Origin: Candidatus Nitrosopumilus salarius BD31
GTDB lineage: Archaea > Thermoproteota > Nitrososphaeria > Nitrososphaerales > Nitrosopumilaceae
Length of the DNA stretch: 64,000 nt
Direction: 5' to 3'
Assembly (NCBI RefSeq): GCF_000242875.2
Contig: NZ_AEXL02000090.1
Coordinates: 62,001-126,000 of the forward strand
Each line of letters begins with the position of its first letter. Within the stretch, counting starts at the first letter, position 1. This document shows positions 8,920 through 18,269 of the stretch, one piece after another. The notes beneath the pieces were generated by a model. That model had not been told where the DNA came from and searched no databases. It saw only the letters and a program-made list of their open reading frames with translations. The translations under genes and the position numbers were made by a program.

Positions 8920-9270
8920 ATGGTTGACCCCTTAAAGGAACGACTCGACAAAATACGAAAATTCTCTGATTCTGCTAAACGCAGAGCAAATTTGTATAGT
9001 GAAGTCAATGGAATTCATAATGAACATGCTTCTAGCTCTTTAGGTGCACTTCAGAAAGCGCCCGCACCTGGCAAAAAACTCCAAAAAATTGGATTTTTGA
9101 TGCTATGGATTCCTGAACCTACTGGCGTTACTTGTGCCATTGGAGGTCCTATGATAGTTGCAGGAAGATATCTTGACAAGAAATACAACGGTTCAACCCT
9201 CCATGATATCGGTCATGAAACAAAGAGTACTATTTCTTCCCTCAGTGACTTTAAGAATTCTATAATGTGA
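8920..9270 (+). CDS. Conserved hypothetical protein, one possible membrane segment
   Basis: 116 residues. The N-terminal ~50 residues are charged and helical (KERLDKIRKFSDSAKRRANLY). A hydrophobic stretch around 68-95 contains WIPEPTGVTCAIGGPMIVAG, which could be a membrane-associated or buried segment, and the tail is polar. I recognise no family. It is followed within 40 bases by a DUF192 protein on the same strand. A cytoplasmic protein associated with the membrane is plausible but unproven. Confidence 0.65.
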   Translation: MVDPLKERLDKIRKFSDSAKRRANLYSEVNGIHNEHASSSLGALQKAPAPGKKLQKIGFLMLWIPEPTGVTCAIGGPMIVAGRYLDKKYNGSTLHDIGHETKSTISSLSDFKNSIM

Positions 9271-9309
9271 ACTCCCTTAGTTTTTAAAAGGATTAATACA
9301 AATCATGAT

Positions 9310-9801
9310 ATGACTACTAGGACTCAAGCATTAGTGCCAATTACAATTGCTGCTGTAATTATTGGTGTAGTGGGATTAATGTCTATTCCAGGTGACAGTA
9401 AATTGGAATCAGTTGAATTTCCTAGGGGTACAATTAAGATTGATGACATTCCCATTGAAGTGCAAATTGCAGATTCTGAACCAAGACGTGTTCGTGGATT
9501 GATGTTCCAAGATCAATTGCCTTTTGATCAGGGAATGATTTTTGTGTTTGATCAACCTGGTCTTTACTCACTTTGGATGCTTAACATGCAATTCTCGCTT
9601 GATATGATTTGGTTTGATGAGAATGGAAAAATAGTCTATATTGAAAAAGACGTGCCTCCCTGTAAATCTGCACTAGAGATTACTACTTGTCAAAGTATAG
9701 TTCCTGATAATGAGGCACTTTATGTTCTTGAAGTTACATCTGGATTTATTGATCTTCATAATGTTACCAAAGATTCAATTTTAACTATAATTTCAATTTA
9801 A
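9310..9801 (+). CDS. DUF192 family protein, membrane-anchored
   Basis: 163 residues with an N-terminal hydrophobic anchor (residues ~8-26) and a DUF192 domain from about 40 to 163. Family landmarks are RVRGLMFQDQLPFDQGMIFVFDQP and LDMIWFDENGKIVYI. The fold is a compact beta-barrel whose biochemical role is not established. The anchor places the domain outside the cytoplasmic membrane. It is the first of several same-strand envelope-type genes ending with the TauE-like permease. Confidence 0.85.
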   Translation: MTTRTQALVPITIAAVIIGVVGLMSIPGDSKLESVEFPRGTIKIDDIPIEVQIADSEPRRVRGLMFQDQLPFDQGMIFVFDQPGLYSLWMLNMQFSLDMIWFDENGKIVYIEKDVPPCKSALEITTCQSIVPDNEALYVLEVTSGFIDLHNVTKDSILTIISI

Positions 9802-9833
9802 AATTGCAAAGCCTTATCTTGGAATCTTCTTAA

Positions 9834-10478
9834 ATGATTTTTATGAATAAGAAAATTATAATTCTAATTTTGATTCCTGTAATTGTTATCCCTTTGATAT
9901 TTTCAGTTTATCTGGAATTAATGTCAGAAAAACAATCCCTGCAAACTTTTGAAAATAATTTCATTTATTCAGATACTGAGAAAATTCAGAAAATTCTTGC
10001 AACTAAAAATATTTCAATGTCTTCTCCATCTGTAATCACTGATCATACCATTAAACAATACTGCACTTTCTTTGATGATGATGGTGTGCAACAATTTGTG
10101 TCTTATTGTGTTACTACTGCCATCTTGGATTCCGAAGGAAAGCCTTTGGGAAATATCAACATGGGTGGCAATCCAATTGAGCCTAGTATGGCGCTTGCTC
10201 TAGTTGAGACTGGCTCATCTTTTGATTCTAAATCTGAAGAAATTGGCTTTATTTTTGAAACCATGATTGACACTTTGGTATGTGACTGTTGGGATGAGAA
10301 AAAGCCTGGAGGATTTGAATCTGTTTCTGCATGGATTCATACTGCAGAGCAAAAGTATGGTGAATCTTCCCAGTCTACTCTAACATCAAAAATTAATGGG
10401 TTGGCCCAAAAACAACTAATTTTGGAGATTACTCCTTCTAACGATTCATATCTTTGGACATTGATTATTCTCAGCTAG
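9834..10478 (+). CDS. Hypothetical signal-anchored extracytoplasmic protein
   Basis: 214 residues. A strong N-terminal membrane segment (KKIIILILIPVIVIPLIFSVYL) is followed by a soluble domain with four cysteines (YCTFF, SYC, VCDCWD) that could form disulfides or bind metal outside the cell. A second ATG at 9843 (MNKK) gives a cleaner signal anchor and may be the true start. I know no named domain. It lies between DUF192 and TauE/SafE genes. Confidence 0.65.
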   Translation: MIFMNKKIIILILIPVIVIPLIFSVYLELMSEKQSLQTFENNFIYSDTEKIQKILATKNISMSSPSVITDHTIKQYCTFFDDDGVQQFVSYCVTTAILDSEGKPLGNINMGGNPIEPSMALALVETGSSFDSKSEEIGFIFETMIDTLVCDCWDEKKPGGFESVSAWIHTAEQKYGESSQSTLTSKINGLAQKQLILEITPSNDSYLWTLIILS

Positions 10479-10518
10479 TCTAATTATATACGACAAAATT
10501 CTTTGATTGACAATTACT

Positions 10519-11292
10519 ATGATTGACCAGTTATGGCTTGTTATTTTGGGGTTTGCAGCTGGAGTTCTGGGCTCTATGATTGGACTAGGCGGTGGCATAA
10601 TCATAGTTCCAATATTGACTTTTCTAGGATTTCCTCCTACTGCTGCAGCAAGTAACAGTCTTTTTGGTGCGTTAAGTAATGCAATTGCATCTACAATCTC
10701 ATATTCCAAACAAAAAAGAATTGTTTATTCATTAGGTCTAAAGCTTGGATTGCTTTCAGTTCCTGGAACTATCATGGGAGCATTCCTCTCCACTGATGTA
10801 ACTCCTGATATTTTTAAAATCTTATTTGGATTTGTATTGATTGCATCTGCCGTTTACATCTTTGTTCGAAAAAAAATTGACAGCGCTGAAAAAACTTTCT
10901 CAACACAAATGATGATTTTTGCCGTAGGCGCTAGCTTCTTTGCGGGATTGATCTCTGCATTTTTTGGAATTGGCGGTGGCATAGTCTTTGTTCCTTTAAT
11001 GGTTGTTGGAATGGGAATGGGAATGAAAAAAGCCGCTCCTACATCCCAATTGATATTACTGTTTTCATCATTATCAGGAGTAATCACTCACAGTTTATTG
11101 GGACATCCTGATTTTATGCAGGCAGGACTTTTAGCCATTGGTTCTTTTATTGGAGGATTGATTGGTGCGAGATTATCTTTAGATGTAAAAGAACGCTATT
11201 TGCAAATTATCGTGTCAGTTGTAATTTTAATTGCTGCTGGTAAATTATTTGTAGATTCTTTAACTGGAAATCTGAATTTGTTTGGATTTTAG
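10519..11292 (+). CDS. TauE/SafE-family membrane permease
   Basis: About 257 residues with seven or eight hydrophobic helices. The glycine-rich family repeat appears twice: GSMIGLGGGIIIVPIL near the N-terminus and SAFFGIGGGIVFVPLMVVG in the middle, showing the internal duplication typical of the family. Members export sulfite, sulfoacetate or related anions; the substrate here is unknown. I chose the ATG at 10519 (MIDQLW) over an in-frame TTG 12 bases upstream because the hydrophobic helix begins directly after it. Confidence 0.88.
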   Translation: MIDQLWLVILGFAAGVLGSMIGLGGGIIIVPILTFLGFPPTAAASNSLFGALSNAIASTISYSKQKRIVYSLGLKLGLLSVPGTIMGAFLSTDVTPDIFKILFGFVLIASAVYIFVRKKIDSAEKTFSTQMMIFAVGASFFAGLISAFFGIGGGIVFVPLMVVGMGMGMKKAAPTSQLILLFSSLSGVITHSLLGHPDFMQAGLLAIGSFIGGLIGARLSLDVKERYLQIIVSVVILIAAGKLFVDSLTGNLNLFGF

Positions 11293-11480
11293 CCTTAGAA
11301 TTTTTTTTGTGTTTTTATACTGATTTTCTAATACATGTTGTTCATTAGATCTTTGGATCTAAAATCTGGTGAGACTATTTGGCTCTGGTATTTTTGTTTT
11401 AAATTTTTTAATTTAATGACTATTCTCATCAAATGATAATGGAAGTCATGATATTATATGAAACTTAACATGTATTATTA

Positions 11481-11687
11481 TTGAATAAAAAAATTCTGAT
11501 AGGAATTGCAATTGTGATAATTGTCACTGCAGTTGGAATAGCTGGTGCCAAATCCATGCTTGGAGATGATGCTACCGAACTTCCCTTTGAAGAAGAAGCT
11601 GAAAAAACACTTGATCTTCAGGAAGGTGATGAATCATCTGAAATTGGTGAATCTGAAGAAGACGAATACCGAGAAAACAATCCATAG
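11481..11687 (+). CDS. Small membrane-anchored acidic protein
   Basis: 68 residues from a TTG start. Residues 4-24 form one membrane helix (ILIGIAIVIIVTAVGIAGA) and the remaining ~40 residues are almost all acidic or polar (EEEAEKTLDLQEGDESSE), giving a highly negative extracellular tail. Small acidic tails of this type could bind cations at the cell surface, but that is inference. The 188 bases before it hold a T-rich stretch (11299-11316) that may terminate the permease transcript, and nothing else I can identify. Confidence 0.6.
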   Translation: MNKKILIGIAIVIIVTAVGIAGAKSMLGDDATELPFEEEAEKTLDLQEGDESSEIGESEEDEYRENNP

Positions 11688-11703
11688 TTTCACTTTTTAT
11701 TGT

Positions 11704-12156
11704 TTATCTTGGAGGTTCTTTTTTAATTCTATAGATGTTTTTTTTGGAAAGAACTATTGTCTCTCCTTCTTGGTTTGTTCCTTCATAATCTATTCCAATT
11801 TTTCCAAATTCTTCATCAATGTCTTCTTTTGAGGATACACTGAATTTTAATTTCAACACTTGATCTGTATAGAATGGTTTTAGAAATCGTGTGTTTCTGT
11901 TTTCCCATCCTGAATCCCCATCAGTTCCAAGAAAAATTATGTGATTTCCATAAATTTGGCTCAGTCTTGTAAACTCTCCTTCCATCCTTGATAATATTGC
12001 TCTTCCTGAAACTAATTGTTGGTCTCCCTTTGATTTGTTTTCCAGAAATGCGTTTCTTACTCTAGAGAAGTTGAGATATTCTTCTAATTCTTTTTTTGAT
12101 ATGCTACATGTTGAATAAAATGAGTCCCCTACTCTGAATTCTGAAAATTTCTTCAT
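11704..12156 (-). CDS. MaoC-like hot-dog protein
   Basis: A 150-residue single hot-dog domain of the MaoC/N-terminal dehydratase type. It starts FSEFRVGDSFYSTCSISKKE, the usual beginning of these domains, and ends in a beta-rich segment (GETIVLSKKNIYRIKK). Members hydrate enoyl-CoA or act as hydroxyacyl dehydratases; I do not see a clear D-x4-H catalytic pair, so activity is uncertain. It follows the tandem SDR gene by two bases, so the two are very likely co-expressed and may act on the same acyl-thioester substrate. Confidence 0.75.
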   Translation of the reverse strand: MKKFSEFRVGDSFYSTCSISKKELEEYLNFSRVRNAFLENKSKGDQQLVSGRAILSRMEGEFTRLSQIYGNHIIFLGTDGDSGWENRNTRFLKPFYTDQVLKLKFSVSSKEDIDEEFGKIGIDYEGTNQEGETIVLSKKNIYRIKKEPPR

Positions 12157-12158
12157 TA

Positions 12159-13928
12159 CTATCTTACTTCATCAACACAGAAAGTAACTTCAGATGATGA
12201 TGCAGAATTATCTGAGACGAGGAAATTAAATGCGTCTGCAATTCTTTGGTTGTTTGGTTCTGTTCCTGTCACTGAACCTGGGAAAATTGTGAATATTCTA
12301 ATTTTTGAACTTAACACATCACTTAATTCTTGATTGACTGTTGTTGTAAATGGTCTTAGCGCTCCTCTGAACACTTCTACTTGAGCTCTTTGAGTGCCTG
12401 TTACTTTTTTACCTATTGGCAAGTCTGGACCAATAATCATTATTGCACCTTTGACATCTTTGTAAAGGCGAGGATCATTACTTCCTCCTGGAACAAACTG
12501 TTCTAGAGTTCTTTGTGCAACTGTAGCTGGTGTTGAGATGAATTTATCGGTTAGTTCTTCCCATTTTGCTCTTGATAATTCTGTTAATTTTGATATTTCT
12601 GGTAATTTTCCTGTAATGTGAATAACTCCAAGAATTTCTCCAATGTTTGTCTTTGCAGTGTTTAACCATTTTGCTACCTCATCTGGATTTTTGATATCTA
12701 CTACATGCGAGTGGAATTTTCCACTAATGTATTCTTGAAGTTCAGTTGGTGTGGACTGTGAGATAAAACATGCAACCTTTCCACCATTCTTTTCTATGTG
12801 TTGCGCTAAAAATTCTACTCTTTGGGCATCTGTTTTGTCTGTGGCATCAATTGTGAATACCACTGTTTTGCCTGTAAAATCTGGTTGATGAACTCCAGGT
12901 GTCGTGGTCCCAATATGTGGTTTTACTGGATAAAATACTCTGTCTCCTGGAATTACTTTTCCATTTAGAATTTTTGCTATCTCATCATCACATAAATTCA
13001 AAACTGATTCTGCAACTTGTCCTTGTGACAGAAACTCTCGATTTGCAATCATATGAGATGTATTGTTTTGTACTTTTTCTGCAATACTCTGAATTTTATT
13101 TAATAAATTTGTAAATGTCTCAGTAAGTTTGGATATGTCTTTTCCATTTGCTAATTTTTGTGCAGCTTTGGAAATCCCCTCTTTGACAGTATTTTCATCT
13201 TCCCCTAATAATGGGAGTAATTCTCTGTTTGCAGCATCTACTTCTGTTGGAACTAAATCTTCAAATCCACTAACTCTCATAAACTCTGCAGCAGCTTTTG
13301 GATAAACTGTCTTGTAAATTCTATCTGAGTGAACCGGACCTGGATTTGTTGCAATGGATATGATTCCTTTATCTGTTAATTCCCATGACATTAATTCTGC
13401 CAATCTGTTCTTTGCTCCTTGTGCTGCGGTGTATGGGCTTCTGAATCTGTATGGTCTTTGTTCTAATGGACGCTCTTCTGTAAAGAATGTTGAAATTGTA
13501 ATTATTTTCCCCTCTTCTTTCATTACTTTTAATGCTTGAACTGAACCCCAAAAAGTACCTGTTAAGTGAATCCCAATTGTACTTTTGAATTCTTCTAGCG
13601 ATGCATTTGCAAAACACGTAACAGGACCAGAAACTCCTGCATTATTGATAATGTAATCTACAGTTACATTTTCTGTTTTTAATGTATCAAACATGTTGTT
13701 CATTGCTGTTTCGTCAGCAACATCGACACCTGCAAAAATTCTAACTGATGAATTTACACCTTGAGGAATGCTTGCTTTGAGTTCTTTTGCCGCTTCTTCT
13801 AACGGTTCTTTTCTTCTTCCAAGAATGATTACGCTTGCTCCTTCCTCGATGAATTTTGTAGCAATGGCTTTACCTATTCCTGTTCCGCTTCCTGTAATCA
13901 GGGCAATTTTATTTTGGAATTTTAGCAT
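12159..13928 (-). CDS. Tandem short-chain dehydrogenase, malonyl-CoA-reductase-N-like
   Basis: About 589 residues with two Rossmann-type halves. The first has the cofactor motif TGSGTGIGKAIA, NNAGVSGP and ISTFF. The expected YxxxK reads YTAAQ, so the catalytic Lys position holds Gln and a Lys comes only three residues later. The second half (from ~350: KTVVFTIDATDKTDAQR) lacks a YxxxK. A double SDR of this kind with an insert resembles the N-terminal half of Chloroflexus malonyl-CoA reductase; the resemblance is from memory of that family. I chose the ATG at 13928 (MLKFQNKIALITG) over an upstream TTG. It is paired with a MaoC gene. Confidence 0.7.
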   Translation of the reverse strand: MLKFQNKIALITGSGTGIGKAIATKFIEEGASVIILGRRKEPLEEAAKELKASIPQGVNSSVRIFAGVDVADETAMNNMFDTLKTENVTVDYIINNAGVSGPVTCFANASLEEFKSTIGIHLTGTFWGSVQALKVMKEEGKIITISTFFTEERPLEQRPYRFRSPYTAAQGAKNRLAELMSWELTDKGIISIATNPGPVHSDRIYKTVYPKAAAEFMRVSGFEDLVPTEVDAANRELLPLLGEDENTVKEGISKAAQKLANGKDISKLTETFTNLLNKIQSIAEKVQNNTSHMIANREFLSQGQVAESVLNLCDDEIAKILNGKVIPGDRVFYPVKPHIGTTTPGVHQPDFTGKTVVFTIDATDKTDAQRVEFLAQHIEKNGGKVACFISQSTPTELQEYISGKFHSHVVDIKNPDEVAKWLNTAKTNIGEILGVIHITGKLPEISKLTELSRAKWEELTDKFISTPATVAQRTLEQFVPGGSNDPRLYKDVKGAIMIIGPDLPIGKKVTGTQRAQVEVFRGALRPFTTTVNQELSDVLSSKIRIFTIFPGSVTGTEPNNQRIADAFNFLVSDNSASSSEVTFCVDEVR

Positions 13929-14024
13929 CAGATACTGTGTCAAAAGTTTTGTGATATTTAATTCGATTGATCTCTGCTGTTTTTTCTTGATATCTTTATT
14001 TGTGGGTATGACTCACGATTTTTA

Positions 14025-14261
14025 ATGCATGATACTGAATCCGATACATTTGTCTATCAAACATGGCCTGAGAAATTTAGTGGGATGTTAAAGAAGATCG
14101 GCATTGATTCTGAATCTAAGGAAATAGGAACTGACAATGTCGAAAAAAATGATTACTATAGTAGATATTTTGCTCAAACTCCTAGAATGATAACTAATAG
14201 GGGATGTCTTGATGTCAAAAATTCCAATATTGACGTGATACAAATTATTCAAAAGGGGTAA
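14025..14261 (+). CDS. Hypothetical protein, 78 residues
   Basis: A polar 78-residue protein (MHDTESDTFVYQTW start) with no membrane segment or motif I recognise. It ends two bases before the ATG of the next gene, and its last codons supply a purine-rich GGGG sequence just ahead of that ATG. Tight linkage to the next gene makes a real coding role likely. It may be a partner of the 125-residue protein. Confidence 0.55.
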   Translation: MHDTESDTFVYQTWPEKFSGMLKKIGIDSESKEIGTDNVEKNDYYSRYFAQTPRMITNRGCLDVKNSNIDVIQIIQKG

Positions 14262-14263
14262 AA

Positions 14264-14641
14264 ATGCAAGATCCAAATCCACTTCCATGGGGCGCTTTAG
14301 ATAGATTTCAAGCACATTTCATTGTTAGAAAAGATGCTGGTGCATCTGTGAAGAATTATGTTGCAAGAACAATTCTTACTACCAAAGGACACTTTGGCAA
14401 CAAATCTGTTGTTAAAGTACACTGGGATGGACCTGGAAGCTTAGCTTCAAAATTAAATTCTGATACTGAACTCAATGATATGATTGCAAAACAATCCCTC
14501 AAAGATGCAACAATCTATGTTGAACCTACTGATGGGGCTGTCCGAATACGAGGAAAATGGGATAATCACATTGCATTTGGTATTACTAAAGAACTCTTTG
14601 AGATCTATGACCGAATCGCAGGCCACATAAAATCAGTCTAA
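14264..14641 (+). CDS. Conserved hypothetical protein, 125 residues
   Basis: A soluble alpha/beta protein starting MQDPNPLPWGALDRFQAHF. It has a beta-rich middle (SVVKVHWDGPGSL) and a helical end (ITKELFEIYDRIAGHI). No catalytic motif is evident and I recognise no named family. It is probably in an operon with the gene before it and converges with endA, overlapping by four bases. Confidence 0.65.
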   Translation: MQDPNPLPWGALDRFQAHFIVRKDAGASVKNYVARTILTTKGHFGNKSVVKVHWDGPGSLASKLNSDTELNDMIAKQSLKDATIYVEPTDGAVRIRGKWDNHIAFGITKELFEIYDRIAGHIKSV

Positions 14642-15174
14642 GCTTTCCACCAGTCTAGTGCAAGAAAATCTACTTTGTCTTTGCCTTTAGGAATTGCTAA
14701 AATGAATTGCTTTCTTACTGTAGTTGCAAGTCGTCCTGCAAGAACAATTCCTGTTGATGTAATTGATTCACTTCGGTTATACACTTGAATCAAAAATGGT
14801 GCATGATCAATTCCTGGCCCCTTTTCATACACTGCAAAGTCGCACCCAAATTTTATTCCTGGATTTATGATGTATCCTTTATCTCTAAAATTTTTGTAAA
14901 CTAAATATTTTTTATCAAATTCATGAACTTCTTTTTTACAAATTTCAATCATTTCATCTACTGATATTTTTTGGTTTGTTTTGTTGATTGTAATTTTTTT
15001 ATTCTCTAAAAGATACAACCCTTCTATTAAATCTAAAATTAATGGAACATCTATCTCATCAAGTTTTGGTTTAGGCATGCCGATTGGTTTTCCATAATAT
15101 CCTTGACTGAAAAGTTTCCGTGAATCTTCAATATTCCATACTATGATTCTATTCTCAATTAATTCACTTTTCAT
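14638..15174 (-). CDS. endA: tRNA-splicing endonuclease EndA
   Basis: A 178-residue subunit of the archaeal splicing endonuclease, which cuts the bulge-helix-bulge motif of pre-tRNA and pre-rRNA. The catalytic triad is complete: Tyr116 and His124 in GCDFAVYEKGPGIDHAPF and Lys155 in TTVRKQF. The length matches the short homomeric (Methanocaldococcus-type) form. It should also act on the rRNA processing stems at 32275 and 33937 in this window, as EndA does in other archaea. Confidence 0.95.
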   Translation of the reverse strand: MKSELIENRIIVWNIEDSRKLFSQGYYGKPIGMPKPKLDEIDVPLILDLIEGLYLLENKKITINKTNQKISVDEMIEICKKEVHEFDKKYLVYKNFRDKGYIINPGIKFGCDFAVYEKGPGIDHAPFLIQVYNRSESITSTGIVLAGRLATTVRKQFILAIPKGKDKVDFLALDWWKA

Positions 15175-15270
15175 TATTTTTGTGAAATATTATGTGTATA
15201 TGAATTCTCTAGTTTGGATAGGCTTCTTTTTTATTGATAAAAATAAATTAAAAGTGAAAAATGTGTTTGT

Positions 15271-15924
15271 TTACAGGCTTAGTGCTAACAATATGAAAGA
15301 ATCTGAAACTCTTTGACATTTGTCTGACATTTCTTCAATTCCCTCTATTACATCCTTAATCAACAATAATTCTTTTGTGTTTGTTACCTCGTTTAGAAGT
15401 TTTATCGTAGTTTCTCTGTATTTGATATCTATTTCTCTTTCAATTGTTTGTGTTTCTTGTGCTAATTCAATTGCGTTGGCTGTATTTGTATTTAGACTTC
15501 GAATGATTTCATTTAGTTTGTAGACTTCATCTACTACTAATTCGATCAGTTTTGTGATGTCTTGATCAAGCTTTGCACTTTTGAGTGTAGTTATCTTTAC
15601 GTTTGAAAGTTTGAATGAAATGCCTGTAATGTATCCTGCAATTTCATCCATGGTGTAAGCTGTGTTTAGAAGATTTTCTCTATTCATGATTAATCCTCCA
15701 ACATCTGCTACTTCTCTTGTAATTTTTCTTCTTAGATTCTCCACTTCTTCTTCGATGGTTGATATTTGTTCTAATGTGTTCTTGATTCCTGTCTTATCTT
15801 TTTTCATCATAAGCTCAGGTAGTGTTGCAAGTTCTCTGGAAGCATTTAGAATTCTGTTGATTTCGTCTTGTAAAACTGCTATAGCCTTTCTTTTTGCTTG
15901 AACTTCAAGCTCTCCGCTATACAT
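15271..15924 (-). CDS. DUF47/PhoU-like helical protein
   Basis: A 217-residue, entirely helical and highly charged protein with regular heptads. The pattern (LQDEINRILNASRELATLP start, EIRSLN middle, IKDVIEGIEEMSDKCQRVSD end) fits the DUF47/YkaA family, which is related to PhoU and often sits beside Pit-type phosphate permeases. No transporter gene adjoins it here, so regulation of phosphate uptake is only inferred. It is preceded on the same strand by DNA ligase. Confidence 0.82.
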   Translation of the reverse strand: MYSGELEVQAKRKAIAVLQDEINRILNASRELATLPELMMKKDKTGIKNTLEQISTIEEEVENLRRKITREVADVGGLIMNRENLLNTAYTMDEIAGYITGISFKLSNVKITTLKSAKLDQDITKLIELVVDEVYKLNEIIRSLNTNTANAIELAQETQTIEREIDIKYRETTIKLLNEVTNTKELLLIKDVIEGIEEMSDKCQRVSDSFILLALSL

Positions 15925-15991
15925 AACATAAGCCAGAAAAGCTCTAGGTAATTTAAATCCTCTATGATTTTTGGTATTTTTTGAGCACGAA

Positions 15992-17758
15992 TCACATCAA
16001 ATTTTTGTCATGTGCTACTTTGGTTTGTCCTTTGAATAATGTTATGACTTCTTCATTAGTTGATGCATCTTCAGCTGCTTTTTCAACTCTAATCTTCCCT
16101 GTAAATTTTGGAAATCTCAAAGCAAGACCTGTGTCTTTTCTTATTTTATCTCTCGCAGCTTTGTGAATTGGACTTAATGTGATATCTGAAGCTACTACTT
16201 CTATTACTAATTCTGGTTCAAACCACACATCTGCTTCCATCTCACTATTTATTCGTGGATTTTTTTTGATTGTAACTTTGGGATGAAGAATTTGAAAAAG
16301 TTGATCTAAATCTTCATCTGAAAATCCTGTCCCAACTTTGCAAATACTTGTGAATTCATCATCATCTTCATCATATGTTGCAAGCAAAAGTGTTCCATAG
16401 TTTCCAGTTCTTCTACCTTTGCCGAAATATCCTCCTATCACAACAAGATCTAAACTATCTCCTAATTCATTTTGATATTCTCTTTTGAGTTTTAACCAGT
16501 GACTTCCTCTTGAACCTGCTTGGTATGGCTTGTCTAGCATTTTTAGCATCAACCCTTCACTTCCTGCATTAATACTATTTTCCATAAACTCTGTGATTTC
16601 ATTTTCATTTCTAACAATACACATGGGGATGTATTTTACAAATTCATTTTCTGTGATGTTTTTTTCAAGTTTTTCTCTCCTTTCTTTATATCTTAATTCT
16701 AAACAACTTCTACCATTATGATACAAAATATCAAAAAAATTCACTGTGATTGGATACTTTGTGACAGCTTTTTCTATCTTGTATTTTCTTCTTCTATGCA
16801 TTAATTCTTGAAAAGGTAAAAATTCACCGGTGTTTTCATTAATTGCCACTATCTCTGCTTCTAAAATTATATTATCTCCTTGAATGACTTTGGGGATTTT
16901 CTCAATAATATCTGGATAATAACTTGAAATATTTTCTAAACTTCTGGAAAACAGCACCACTTTTTCTCCTTCTATGTGTAGTTGAACTCGTTCTCCATCT
17001 AACTTGTATTCTGCTGCAAATTCATTTCCCATTTTTTCAATTGCTTCTTTTTCACTCTTTACTCTATCTGCAAGCATTGGTCTAATTGGATTGAACAAAA
17101 TTATTTCAAATTTTTCTACTCCTTCGAGACCTTTGGTTGCAATAGTTTCTGCAACTTTACCTAGATCACTTGATACATTGTATGCATGCTGTAGAATTTT
17201 TCTATTATCTTTGTTCCCTGAGAATGTAATTGCTAATGCATCCATTACTGTGTTTTCGGCAATCCCTAATCTCAAAGTTCCCAACAAAATTTTTAGAATA
17301 TAACTTGCCTCTAATGGGGTTGCATCGTTTAACAAACTCGATATGTATTTCATCTTCATATCCTGTGAATGAGATCCCTCTAAATTGGCAATTTTGAACA
17401 ATGTTTCATAAACTCGTTCTATTGTAATGTCTTCTACAAGAAATGTTGTCTGCGTTTTTTGTTCTAATATTGTTGATGCTGCATGACCTAAATCTCCACT
17501 TTCTCTGTACTCTTCTTCAATCCGTTTAACTGGTATTCCTGATGACTTTGAAATTGATCTTATTGCAAGTTTTTCAGCAACTCCTAACTCAATTCCTTCA
17601 AAGTCTGGTCTTAGTTTCCCTTGCAATAGATAGACAATCTTTGAAATTATATCTTCTGGTGTTTTCTCAAATAATTCTACAAGATATTGTGTTAACTCTA
17701 ATCTTTTTCTGGTTGACTCCATTTTATAAAATGCATCAGCTAAGATAGAAAATTCCAT
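15992..17758 (-). CDS. lig: ATP-dependent DNA ligase
   Basis: A 588-residue archaeal replicative ligase. An N-terminal DNA-binding domain (to ~210) is followed by the nucleotidyltransferase core with adenylated Lys252 in EYKLDGERVQLH (motif I), motif III FFDILYHNG, motif IV EGLMLK and motif V (SHWLKLKREY), then an OB domain ending near residue 570. It seals nicks in Okazaki fragments and at the end of base excision repair. The length is normal for the family. Confidence 0.95.
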   Translation of the reverse strand: MEFSILADAFYKMESTRKRLELTQYLVELFEKTPEDIISKIVYLLQGKLRPDFEGIELGVAEKLAIRSISKSSGIPVKRIEEEYRESGDLGHAASTILEQKTQTTFLVEDITIERVYETLFKIANLEGSHSQDMKMKYISSLLNDATPLEASYILKILLGTLRLGIAENTVMDALAITFSGNKDNRKILQHAYNVSSDLGKVAETIATKGLEGVEKFEIILFNPIRPMLADRVKSEKEAIEKMGNEFAAEYKLDGERVQLHIEGEKVVLFSRSLENISSYYPDIIEKIPKVIQGDNIILEAEIVAINENTGEFLPFQELMHRRRKYKIEKAVTKYPITVNFFDILYHNGRSCLELRYKERREKLEKNITENEFVKYIPMCIVRNENEITEFMENSINAGSEGLMLKMLDKPYQAGSRGSHWLKLKREYQNELGDSLDLVVIGGYFGKGRRTGNYGTLLLATYDEDDDEFTSICKVGTGFSDEDLDQLFQILHPKVTIKKNPRINSEMEADVWFEPELVIEVVASDITLSPIHKAARDKIRKDTGLALRFPKFTGKIRVEKAAEDASTNEEVITLFKGQTKVAHDKNLM

Positions 17759-17795
17759 TCTATTTCTTTACGTAATCCTGAATAAAAGTCTGAAT

Positions 17796-18206
17796 CTAAA
17801 TATATCTAAAAATTGTTGGTTTGTCTGTTTTTGGAAGATCTGATACTAATGCAAAATTGTATAGTGGATACATCTCCTTGTATTGTTTCATAAAACTCCA
17901 TGCGACATCATGTGTTTTGAACATTGTTCTGATACCCTCGATCTTACTCTTTTTTCCAAATACATCAAATGGTACTACTGTGTATTCTTTGGGGCGATTA
18001 TGTGGTCTTGCTTTAAGGAACCAAGCAAGTGCAAAAATGAAAACTGCTCCTAAAATCACATACACTCCTGCAACTTTGAAAAATGTTAGGATAATCCCTG
18101 GAATCGTCTGTCCAAATAATATTGCTACAAAAGTTGAAAATGAAATTACTGCTAATGCTGTGAAAATGTACGTTTTCCAATCAAAGATCTTTTGAAATGC
18201 ATTCAT
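17796..18206 (-). CDS. Hypothetical two-helix membrane protein
   Basis: About 136 residues. Two hydrophobic helices (residues ~15-32 and ~37-62) are followed by a soluble cytoplasmic domain with basic and aromatic residues (RPHNRPKEYTVVPFDVFGKKSK; TMFKTHDVAWSFMKQYKEMYPL). I chose the second ATG at 18206 (MNAFQK); a start three codons earlier is possible. No family is recognised. It lies between DNA ligase and FBP aldolase/phosphatase on the same strand. Confidence 0.65.
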   Translation of the reverse strand: MNAFQKIFDWKTYIFTALAVISFSTFVAILFGQTIPGIILTFFKVAGVYVILGAVFIFALAWFLKARPHNRPKEYTVVPFDVFGKKSKIEGIRTMFKTHDVAWSFMKQYKEMYPLYNFALVSDLPKTDKPTIFRYI

Positions 18207-18269
18207 AAGATACAATCTATAACATTCATTTTGATTTAACTATTTCCTATGATTTCTAATGTTGAAAGT

